From: Leptobrachium leishanense
Lineage: Eukaryota; Chordata; Amphibia; Anura; Megophryidae
Length of the DNA stretch: 64,000 nucleotides
Assembly (NCBI GenBank): GCA_009667805.1
Contig: CM019063.1
Location: 82,301,877-82,365,876 of the forward strand
Reading direction: 5' to 3'
Both the position numbers and the translations under genes were made by a program. A model generated the notes under the pieces. That model worked only from the letters and a program-made list of their open reading frames with translations. It ran no database searches and was not told the DNA's origin. This document shows positions 55,056 through 64,000 of this stretch, in pieces (position 1 is the first letter of the stretch; each line of letters opens with the position of its first letter).

Positions 55056-55496
55056 TTCCGCTCCCGTCCTTGTTTCTTCTTCTTGCCTTCTGGTTTACGT
55101 GAGAAGCGCGCATGCGCGCCTCTCACGTAAGCCAGCCAATCGGCAGGCTTCCTCCCGGGTCCCTCTGAGGATTAGTGTTGCGTGCAAGAGGATGCGTGCA
55201 ACACTAACCCTCAGAGGGAGCCTCCAGCTTCTGCGGTGAGTTGGAGACGTCATCGCGCTGAAAGCGCGATGACGTCTCCTACTTGGCAAAAGTCGGCAGA
55301 AGCGGGAAATATGATTCCCGCTCTGCTGACTGACAGCTGGGAGGGTGGAGTAAAGTTCTCCGCCTCTCTCAGCTGTTTTCAGCATTTACAGCTGAACCGC
55401 TGAGCGGAGAGAGGGGGGACAGAGGGCGGCATACTCTGGGCATCATGACCACCTAAAATAGCTTAGGTGGTCATGTTGCCTAGAGTATCCCTTTAA

Positions 55497-56490
55497 CATT
55501 TTCATTTTAAAGTGTCTAGATCATTACTTTTAATTTAAAGTGTCTAGATTATCCCAGACGACACACACCATAGAGACTCTCAACGTCCCCACCGAAGGGA
55601 CACACGTACATCAAGTTCCTATTCACCAATGTGTCACACACACATCGACATATGCAGCGCCCATCCTAGATATACCCACATTTTTTAGAGATATAGTTGT
55701 AGTTTGAACAGTGTGCCAATGTTGCTTGTAATTCGAAGGCCCAGATACACTATATAGTCATCACACCAGTCAAATTCATAGGTAGATTTAAGGCCACTTA
55801 ATTGGGTGGGGGACATATTTACCGGGAGTGCCGTCTTGAGGATGTTTTTGGGAAATCATTTCCACTGGATATTTAGTCTTATGTCTTCCACCGACACCTG
55901 ACGGATTTGTCTGCATCAGTGAACAAACTCTTCTCTAAACTTACATTTGAGGCCCATAGGCCTCTCGCTAAACACTGGCTGGAAGCTTAGACTCCCTCCA
56001 TGGTTTTGGTTACAGAATATATTATGGAATGTTATGTTATGGAAAACGTTCGTGGCTAGTGAATGACACTTGGAATACCTTTTAAAAGATCTGGGGTCGA
56101 TTTTTCTTTTTTTTTTCCCTCGCTGAACCCCCCTTTTTATTTCCCATCCTTCGTTTCCCCTCTACCTGGCCTTATTCTTTCTTTCCCTATTTCTTGCTCT
56201 TTCATTTCCTCTGCTGCCACCAGGAATTGGTATTTGCTCCCCTTAACAGTAAAAACACAGGTACCATTTGAATGATGAAAGTGTAGCATTCATGTCACAC
56301 TTGCCTAAACTCTCTATTTGAATGGGCCATTATTGTATGATGTGACCTGTTACCTACCCTGTGTGGTGCACCTTGATTTGCATTTTTAGTTCTATATACT
56401 TTTTCTGTTTTACATTGAAAATTGCAATATATACAGAATTAAAAATAAAGTGGGGGGAGCTCCTGTCACATTTCTCTTCCTTTTCTGGAG
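55497..56490. other. No gene; possible LINE 3' UTR
   Basis: Pyrimidine-rich text at 56095-56220 and AATTAAAAATAAAG near 56438 could be an old L1 3' end. A short direct repeat TTTAAAGTGTCTAGAT occurs near 55508 and 55540. Nothing firm. Confidence 0.35.
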
Positions 56491-56507
56491 ATTAACAAGG
56501 TGCAGAC

Positions 56508-56812
56508 GCTCACTCCATGATTCCCCACTGTCTTTTCCTGCTCTTCTTCCCACACAGCCCTCCTGCAACACACCACTCCACCTACCCTATTAACCCTCAC
56601 CTAATGTGTCACCCCTCTCCTCTTAGATTGTAAGTTCTTGAGCAGGGTCCTCCCCCCTTCTGTTCGGTGTGTGTAACGTGTATGTATATTTGTTATTCTG
56701 TCTCTCCCATTGTACAGCGCTAAGGAAATTATTGCCGCTTTATAAATACTTTTAACTGTAACTATGTCCACCCCCAGGTAATTAACCCTGCAGACTGGTT
56801 TGGATGATATGT
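56508..56812 (+). repeat. Left arm of a 0.3-kb inverted repeat (L2 3' UTR plus flank)
   Basis: CTCACTCCATGATTCCCCAC through GGTTTGGATGATATGTG is the close reverse complement of 58785-59100. The arm holds the L2 tail TACAGCGCTAAGG...CGCTTTATAAATA and about 60 bp beyond it. Confidence 0.85.
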
Positions 56813-57567
56813 GATACGTACCTGTTAGTCAGTAGTCTAGTCCCAATCAATTTAATAATAACTACGCTCTAGTCTCCACTATACTTTATGCCACTTGGTT
56901 CAGTACAGCAGCAGGTCCACAGAGGGAAGTATCTGTTTCCCCTCAGTAAATGCCTGTCTTGTACGGATAAAGCAAATAAGTTTGGATCTTTGGTCAGGCT
57001 TTAGTCCACAGGGTCGCACAAAAGCAGAGATCAGGCATACCAAATCTCCATTAGGATGTCAGCTGCCAAATTTTCCATCAGCCCCACTTCTATTTCACAA
57101 TTCACATATCCTGTGCCCCAATTTAGTTAACCTTAACTTGTGATTTGCCACTGCAGCTACATAGACAACAACTGTGCCCCCTGCATGATGTGTGGGTCAC
57201 ACCCTCTGAGATTTAATTAGAGGCAAAGTAGCCCCTGAGTCTCTCAGTCCCTGAGCAGGTTGTCTATACACGAATACCCTCTGACAATGATGATCACGAT
57301 TCTCTTGGTTTACTTCCATCTGGGGAATAGCTTAATGTAGAACACTCCAGACCTCCATAGAGGGGTTAGTGGTGTTCTAGAGTTGGTTAGGTTAGACAGC
57401 TGTGGTAGTCTGTTGTTGTGGAGCTGTAACACACAGTCAGAGGCCCAACGTTTGCTCTACACCAGTAAATGTGGGAATGGATCTGAGGGTAATTCTTGCA
57501 GGAATGTCCACACAGCTGCAAGAGTAGCAGAGTATCCCCAAATTGCAGGGTAGTATAGTGTCAGGTG
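56813..57567. other. No recognisable gene
   Basis: Loop of the inverted repeat before the hAT copy. Unidentified repeat-like DNA; an 82-codon ORF (56895-57143) has no domain. Confidence 0.4.
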
Positions 57568-58626
57568 CAGTGGCGTAGCGTGGGGGGGGGCCTCGGGGGC
57601 GGTCGCCCCGGGCGCAATTTTCTTAGGGGGCGCAAAATTTAAAAAGAAATTTGAACCACTAATATTTTCCAGCAGGGATCAGCAAGGTGTCTGCCAGTTT
57701 TGTCACTCCGGCGGTGACTTAGCACTCAGCGTCCAGAAGGGAGGACCAGGACAGAAAATTCTGGTCCTGACCTGACTCCTCCTTAACGCTGACATGAGTC
57801 ACGTGAAGCAGCACAGCATTATTCTACAGAACACCCTGTACCCAGCTTGTCAGCCCCACCGCTGCTGGTAGCCCTGCAGCCGCTGAACAGGAAGGAGGGA
57901 GGGAGGCGCCTGCTCTGCAGCACATTTAAAATCTGGTCTCCACTAAGCCCCCTGGACAGCTCCCCCCCAGGCCACCAGCAAGTCCATGCAGGTAGGCGAC
58001 ACTGTGTGATACCAGAGCAGTGTGACCACCACACAGTGAGGGGGTGACTGGAGGTTCAGGGAGAGAATGACTGGGGATACTGGGAGAGAGAGTGTGACTG
58101 GGGTACTGGGAGAAAGTGGGGGTACTTGGAGAGAAAGAGTGAGAGAGAGTGACTGGGAGTACTGGGAGAGAGTGAGTGACTGGGGGGTACTGGGAGAGAG
58201 CGAGTGACTGGGGTACTGGGAGAGAGCGAGTGACTGGGGGTTACTGGGTGAGCGTGAGTGACTGGGGGTACTGGGAGAGACTGGTACTGGGAAAAAGTGG
58301 GGATACTGAAAGTGACTGGGAGTGCTTAGAGGGAGAGGGTGACTGGGGTACAGAGAGAGTGTGACTGGGTATAGTGTGAGAGTGGAACAATGCTAGGGTA
58401 TACAGGGACAGGTGACTGGTAGCAGTGGCATAGCATGGGGGGCATGTGTGTTTCATTTTTTTATTAGATCAGTATTTTGTTAATATACAATACATGTGCT
58501 TGTGGGTTAAAGGGGTCAATACTCTACTGTTGGAAGGGAATCCTGGTGTGTTACCATGTCCACAGGTTGAGGGGGCGCGCGATTTTTTCCTTGCCCCGGG
58601 CGCTGACAACCCACGCTACGCCACTG
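57568..58626. mobile_element. Non-autonomous hAT (CAGTGGCGTAGCGTGG family), second copy
   Basis: Termini are identical to those at 27384-28388, with exact 8-bp duplications GTCAGGTG (57560-57567 and 58627-58634). Subterminal regions match that copy in opposite orientation, but the core differs. Here it holds a GACTGGGGTACTGGGAGAGA minisatellite (about 58045-58380) and an internal TIR-like CAGTGGCATAGCATGG at 58426, so a nested or rearranged copy is possible. Confidence 0.9.
58045..58380. repeat. Minisatellite, ~25-30-bp units
   Basis: Units of GTGACTGGGGGTACTGGGAG with GA-rich spacers repeat irregularly. The unit resembles the array at 26811-26965. ORFs here are artefacts. Confidence 0.85.
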
Positions 58627-58784
58627 GTCAGGTGGTCACAGTGCAGGTGGGATGTCAGACAAGTAGGAGTAGGTTATATCGCCCAAATCATTGCCCAACA
58701 ACACCTCTGTTGGTAAGTTGCTCATGACGTCGACAGCCACATCCCTGGTCACCTAATTTGGTGGTAGGCAGGCAGTGTACATTC

Positions 58785-59264
58785 CCTCAGCAATCCAGAC
58801 AACCACATATCATCCAAACCAGTCTGCAGGGTTAATTACCTGGGGGTGGACATAGTTACAGTTAAAAGTATTTATAAAGCGGCAATAAATTCCTTAGCGC
58901 TGTACAATGGGAGAGGCAGAATAACAAATATACACACACGGAACAGAAGGAGGGAGGACCCTGCTCAAGAGCTTACAATCTAAGAGAAGAGGGGTGACAC
59001 ATTAGGTGAGGATTAATAGGGTAGGTGGAGTGGTGTGTTGCAGGAGGGCTGTGTGGGAAGAGGAGCAGGAAAAGACAGTGGGGAATCATGGAGTGAGCGG
59101 ATAGGCTTCTCTAAAGTAATGTGTTTTCAGAGAATTATTGAAGGACTGGAGAGATGGGGAGTCTGATGTTGTGGGGGAGGGAGTTCCATAAAAAGGGGGT
59201 GCTTGGGAGAAGTCCTGAAGTTGAGAGTTAGGGGTGCAGGTACGAGGAACTGATAGTATCAGAT
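58785..59264 (-). pseudogene. L2 LINE, C-terminal remnant and 3' UTR (right arm of the inverted repeat)
   Basis: On the minus strand FLWNSLPHNIRLP and, frameshifted, LKTHYFREAYP (59230-59095) mark the L2 ORF2 end. The 3' UTR that follows forms the inverted arm 58785-59100. Confidence 0.75.
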
Positions 59265-59300
59265 CAGTGGCATAGCGAAGTGGTCAGGATGGGATGTACC
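59265..59300. mobile_element. hAT left terminus interrupted by Gypsy copy 2
   Basis: CAGTGGCATAGCG at 59265 resembles the hAT ends nearby. Gypsy copy 2 starts at 59301, so the rest of this element would lie beyond the window. Confidence 0.4.
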
Positions 59301-59883
59301 TGTAACGTTGGGGGCTTCCAGCCTCTCCGGTGTGCTTGAGGGCAGCATGTCTGATGCTGCTCGCTCACCAACACCCGGTTTAAATTGAAACAGGCAGGGA
59401 GGTGGCTGCATGAGGTGCGGCTTGAGAGGGGGGCGCGGTCTGGTGAAGGTCTTTTAAAAACCAACAGTTCCTTCTAAGCAGTGCCAGATCGTGGTTATCC
59501 ATACCTGAGCTCCTTGTACCTGAATTCTCTCGTGATTTAACCTGTTATTGACCTCTGCTTGTTTTCTGACTATTCTGCCTTCCGTTGCCCTAGACTATTT
59601 CCTTGTACTACGCTTCTGCACTGATATCGACCCGGCTATTCCATTTGACTATTCTATACTCTGTATTCCTGATTCTGGCTCGTCTGACTACCCCCGTGTT
59701 GCTGACCTGGTTTTGTATTACAACATTGTCTTTGATTAACCCTTTCTGTCTAGCTAGTATACCTGGCCAATTCTAAGGACCAGACAGTTAGGGATTCTTC
59801 TACGGCTACCCTGTTGGTAGCTTTTGGGCTCTGTGGAGTGTTGGGCTTTAAGTACTGCGTGGTGGGATCCGGGAACCTTGACA
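59301..59883 (+). repeat. 5' LTR, Gypsy copy 2
   Basis: 583 bp, TGTAACGTTGGGGG...CTTGACA. It differs from its 3' partner by small indels, including a 13-base gap near 63743. Confidence 0.92.
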
Positions 59884-59899
59884 TTACGATCTGGCCAAA

Positions 59900-60720
59900 T
59901 GGATCCCGCAGACTTAACACAGCATTTGAGTAACTTTGTACCCAGACAGGACGAGCAGGACCATAGGATGGATCAGTTTGCTCTCGCCTTACAAACTATC
60001 CTGACTCGTACGGCTCACCTGGAACCAGCTGGGGTTGCACCTCCGCCTGCTATACCTGTGTCCTCTGTTGTTCAGACATCCCAGGTACACATGACCGCTC
60101 CTATGAGGTTTGACGGTACTCCCTCGGAGTGCCGGGGATTTATGGTCCAGGTGGATATTCGTTTTAAATTAAATCCACAAATGTTTATCACTGACATAGC
60201 CAAAGTGGGGTTCATTTATTAACCATCTGTCTGGCAGAGCGTTGACATGGACGGATCCTTTATGGGAGGCAGAGAAGCCTATCGTACTGAACTATAAAGA
60301 ATTCATAGCCGAGTTAAAACGTACGTTTAATCCTACCAGAAAGGCCAAGGTAGCTGGCAAATCCTTGTTCCGCATACGTCAAGGGACCAGGACTGTATCT
60401 GATTATGCTATAGAATTTAAAACGTTGGTTTCTGACGTGAACTGGACTAATGAGGCTCTGGTTCTGGCTTTTATGGAGGGGTTATCAGAGTCATTGATGC
60501 ATGAGTTGGCCCCTCGTAAATTACCTGAGGTGTTGAGTGAATTTATAGATTATTGTATAGATCTGGATGATCAGATAAGGGACAGAAGAATTCCAAGAGA
60601 GAAACCTAAGAGACCGTTACCAAGGTTGGCCCCTGTCTTTCAGGCACCACCAAGAGAGTTATCCCCTCCCTCTGAGCCTAGGCAACTAGGCCATACTAGG
60701 CTTACAGAGGAAAAGAGAAC
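59900..60720 (+). pseudogene. Gypsy gag, copy 2, frameshifted and 3'-deleted
   Basis: ATG at 59900 matches copy-1 gag. An extra T near 60216 shifts the frame; the rest continues to 60720. There a deletion relative to copy 1 removes the zinc knuckle, the gag end, the protease and the RT start. Confidence 0.9.
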
Positions 60721-63538
60721 CAAATCATGGAGGAGTACATAATGGAGAATTTGGAGAGAGGTTTTATCAGACATTCCTCTTCTCCAGCGGGGGCTGGGTT
60801 CTTTTTTGTATCTAAAAAAGGAGATTTACACCCGTGTATCGATTATAGGGGGCTTAACAGGATCACCATCAAGAATGTGTACCCTATCCCTCTTATATCA
60901 GAACTGTTCGACAGGTTAAGGGGATCAGCAGTATTCACAAAACTCGATTTGAGAGGGGCTTACAACCTGATACGTATAAAAGATGGGCATGAATGGAAAC
61001 AGCATTTAACACCAGGAGTGGGCATTATGAATATCTGGTCATGCCTTTCGGTCTCTGTAATGCTCCAGCTGTATTCCAAGATTTCATTAATGATGTGCTC
61101 AGAGTTTTTGCAATCCTTTGTTATCGTATACCTAGACGATATACTGATTTACTCTCCCGATCTGAAAACCCACCATGAACATGTCAGACAGGTATTAGCA
61201 AAATACTAGACAATGGTCTTTATTGCAAACTGGAGAAGTGTTTATTCGACATTACTACTGTAAAATTTCTTGGGTACATTATTACTCCAGAAGGTTTTGA
61301 GATGGATCCTTCCAAACTCACGGCCATCTCAGAATGGCCTCTCCCTCAAGGCCTCAAAGCCATACAGAGGTTTCTGGGGTTTTCCAACTATTATAGGAGA
61401 TTTATCAAGAATTATTCCGCTGTAGCTTCTCCAGTCATTAATATGACACGTAAAGGTCTGAAGAACCAGGTCTGATCTTTACAATCCAAACAGGCATTCG
61501 AAGCTCTCAAACAGGCTTTCACTTCCACTCCCGTGTTACGGCATCCTGATCCCAGAATTCCATTTGTTGTTGAGGTTGATGCTTCCGAGATATGCATTGG
61601 GGCTGTCCTATCTCAAAGAGAGTCTCCAGGGAAGCCTCTACATCCTTGTGGGTTCTTTTCAAGAAAATTATCACCAGCAGAACGCAATTATGATATCGGT
61701 AACAGAGAATTGCTTGCTATTGTGTCTGCCCTGTCAGAGTGGAGACATTTGTTGGAAGGTACTCTTGACCCTTTGTTGATAATCACTGATCATAAGAACC
61801 TTACGTACATTGGGGATGCTAAACGTCTGAACTCGAGACAGGCCAGGTGGTCATTACTACTGTCTCGGTTTAATTTTGTGTTGACTTACAGACCAGGTGA
61901 CCACAATGTAAGGGCTGATGCCTTATCTCGTCAATATGACCCGTATGAAACAAATACACAAGACCACAATCCTATAGTTCCTCCTGAACGTATTGTGGCT
62001 TCCACGGTCTTGTCTGTTTCCTCGCCTTTTCTGGAACGCCTCCAAGCAGCTCAAATGGGGGCTCCACCTAACAAGCCTCCAGATATGTTGTTTGTGCCTG
62101 AAAAGGAAAGACAAGAATTATTCATAATGTTTCATGATTCAAAACCAGCAGGTCATACTGGTATTACTAAGACTCTTACCAGTATCTCCAGACAGTTCTG
62201 GTGGCCCACCATGCGACAGGACGTACGTCTGTTTGTTTTGGCTTGTCAAGTCTGTGCCAGAAGCAAAACCAGTAAATCCTTGCCTGTCGGTCTATTGCAG
62301 CCTTTACCCATTCCTAATAGGCCTTGGTCTCATCTATCCATGGATTTTATTGTGGACTTGCCGAAGTCCAAGGGTCATACTGTGGTTCTGACAGTTGTAG
62401 ACCGCTTCTCCAAAATGGCTCATTTTATTCCTTTACCTAAGCTTCCTACAGCCAAAGAACTGGCCGTCGTCTTTGCTAGAGAGATTGTACGAATACATGG
62501 GGTTCCGTCTGAAATAGTCTCTGACAGAGGAGCTCAGTTCGTCTCTCGTTTCTGGAGGGATTTCTGTGCGGAGATGGGGGTGCAATTGGCCTTCTCTTCA
62601 GCATATCATCCACAAACCAATGGGGCAGCAGAGAGGGCAAATCAGGGTCTCGAGCAGTACATACGTTGCTTTACCACACAACAACAAGACAATTGTTCTG
62701 AGTTGTTGCCCTGGGCTGAGTATGCACGTAATAATGCCGTTAACGAGACCACTGGCCACTCTCCTTTTTCTATGGTTTTTTCCCTCCGGCTCTACCGCTT
62801 CAGTTTGCTGAACAGGCCATCCCGGCTCTCGATGAACATCTCACACAACTACAGGATATTTGGAGACAGATTCGCGAAAACATGGAGCGCAATGTTGCTG
62901 TCCAGAAACGCAAGGCTGACAGGCATAGGTTACAAGCTCCCTCCTATAACGTGGGGGATAGAGTTTGGTTGTCCACTAGGAACGTGAAGTTGCGGGTGCC
63001 TTCTATGAAAATGGCACCTCGGTTTATCGGTCCATACAAGATCATTCGCTGCGTTAACCCTGTGGCTTATGCTCTTGCCCTTCCTAGACATCTTCGCTTG
63101 CACAACGTCTTCCACACCTCCCTACTGAAGCCTTTGTTGTGTAACAGGTACACGCGGGTCGTTCCTCCTCCACCTGTTCAGGTAGATGGAGAGACGGAGT
63201 ATGAGGTTAGGAAAGTTCTGGATTCTAGGCTGTTCAGGGGTGCTCTGCAGTACCTGGTCGATTGGGTGGGTTATGGTCTGGAGGACCGGTCCTGGATTCC
63301 GACTTCCAACATGTCTGCCTCTAGGTTGGTCAGGGCGTTCCACGCCTCGCACCCTGATCGCCGTGGTGGTCGTCCTGCCACTCGGCCCGGTGATCATCTT
63401 GCCACTTGTCCTGTTGGTCGTCCGGTGGCCTCCTGTGGAGAGGGGGGTACTGTAACGTTGGGGGCGTCCAGCCTCTCCAGTGTGCTTGAGGGTAGCATGT
63501 CCGATGCTGCTCGCTCACCAACACCCGGTTTACATTGA
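60721..63538 (+). pseudogene. Gypsy pol, copy 2, multiple lesions
   Basis: RT resumes at IMEENLERGF-type text. It retains YLDD, but has one-base deletions near 60998 and 61203, a lesion near 61108 and a TGG-to-TGA nonsense change at about 61473. The RNase H and integrase portion (61533-62780) is open for some 410 codons. A 7-base deletion near 62772 then shifts the frame. The C-terminal piece (62882-63538) keeps an undamaged chromodomain (LVDWVGYG, SWIPTSNM). No full product is possible. Confidence 0.9.
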
Positions 63539-64000
63539 AACAGGCAGGGAGGTGGCTGCATGAGGTGCAGCTTGAGAGGGGGCACGGTCTGGTGAAGGTC
63601 TTTTAAAAACCAACAGTTCCTTCTAAGCAGTGCCAGATCATGGTTATCCATACCTGAGCTCCTTGTACCTGAATTCTCTCGTGATTTAACCTGTTATTGA
63701 CATATGCTTGTTTTATGACTATCTGCCTTCCGTTGCCCTAGACTACGCTTCTGCACTGATATCGACCCGGCTATTCTATTTGACTATTCTATACTCTGTA
63801 TTCCTGATTCTGGCTCGTCTGACTATCCCGTGTTGCTGACCTGGTTTTATATTACAACATTGTCTTTGATTAACCCTTTCTGTCTAGCTAGTATACCTGG
63901 CCAATTCTAAGGACCAGACAGTTAGGGATTCTTCTACGGCTACCCTGTTGGTAGCTTTTGGGCTCTGTGGAGTGTTGGGCTTTAAGGACTGCGTGGTGGG
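63451..64000 (+). repeat. 3' LTR, Gypsy copy 2, truncated by window end
   Basis: 550 bp visible. By comparison with the 5' LTR about 17 bases remain outside. Confidence 0.92.

Larger units (their letters stand above)
49542..55496. mobile_element. TTAA-target MITE (piggyBac/Kolobok-like) split by a Gypsy element
   Basis: TTAAAGGGACACTCTA at 49542 and TAGAGTATCCCTTTAA ending 55496 are inverted termini with TTAA. Without Gypsy it is about 540 bp, with GC-rich hairpins at 55098-55129, 55161-55217 and 55230-55266 (perfect GGAGACGTCATCGCGCT arms). Confidence 0.8.
59301..64000 (+). mobile_element. Ty3/Gypsy chromodomain LTR retrotransposon, decayed (copy 2), cut by window end
   Basis: The 5' LTR is 59301-59883. 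The 3' LTR starts at 63451 after GGAGAGGGGGGTAC and runs off the window about 17 bases short of its expected end. Same family as copy 1 but older: several frameshifts, a nonsense codon and a 765-bp internal deletion. The left target duplication may be GTACC (59296-59300); its partner is outside. Confidence 0.93.

Overview
The window looks like nuclear DNA of a vertebrate, most likely an amphibian (probably a frog). The grounds are a spliced NAIP-like gene together with an unusually mixed and nested load of hAT, Tc1, Harbinger-like, TTAA-target, L1/Tx1, L2, CR1, Penelope-like and chromodomain-Gypsy elements. No bacterial genes, operons, rRNA, tRNA or CRISPR arrays were found. The species cannot be named from sequence alone.

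Host gene. Three coding exons of a NAIP-like (BIR-domain) gene lie on the minus strand at 20833-21409, 11559-11658 and 9337-9418. Their phases join perfectly. They encode the first 253 residues: all of BIR1, and BIR2 with its zinc site completed across two introns. The 3' part of the gene lies beyond base 1. A non-coding exon candidate (39472-39554, minus) may be a distant 5' UTR exon. Nearly everything else is transposon-derived.

Layout. 1-3575: hAT element with an uninterrupted 597-residue transposase. 3579-5464: Penelope-like remnant between ~690-bp inverted arms. 5.8-9.3 kb: CORE-like SINE, L1 3' end, TTAA MITE and a hAT MITE. 9.3-21.5 kb: NAIP-like exons separated by introns holding a Penelope-type inverted repeat, CR1-clade and L1 LINE fragments, a Tc1 fragment, and two hAT elements, one with a nested retroposon. 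21.9-36.7 kb: more hAT elements, a small hammerhead-containing insertion, a Harbinger-like element with a composite insert, and two hairpin-plus-minisatellite blocks. 36.7-41.4 kb: L2 tails, sparse unique DNA and a second Harbinger-like MITE. 41.4-48.9 kb: an L1 split by an LTR retrotransposon without a visible reverse transcriptase; one of its LTRs holds a Tc1 element. 49.5-55.5 kb: a TTAA element split by a nearly intact Gypsy chromodomain retrotransposon with almost identical LTRs. 55.5-64 kb: inverted L2 arms around a hAT MITE, then a second, decayed copy of the same Gypsy family cut by the window end.

Many boundaries are firm because target-site duplications can be read: 8 bp for eight complete hAT copies, 5 bp for the two complete LTR elements, TA for Tc1, 3 bp for the Harbinger-like copies, TTAA for the piggyBac/Kolobok-like copies, and 11-14 bp for retroposed copies. 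These give a relative insertion history. The least expected structures are the paired hairpin/minisatellite blocks at 27.5-28.2 and 31.5-32.4 kb, the hammerhead-bearing 382-bp insertion, and a duplicated L1/LTR junction fused to a SINE tail.
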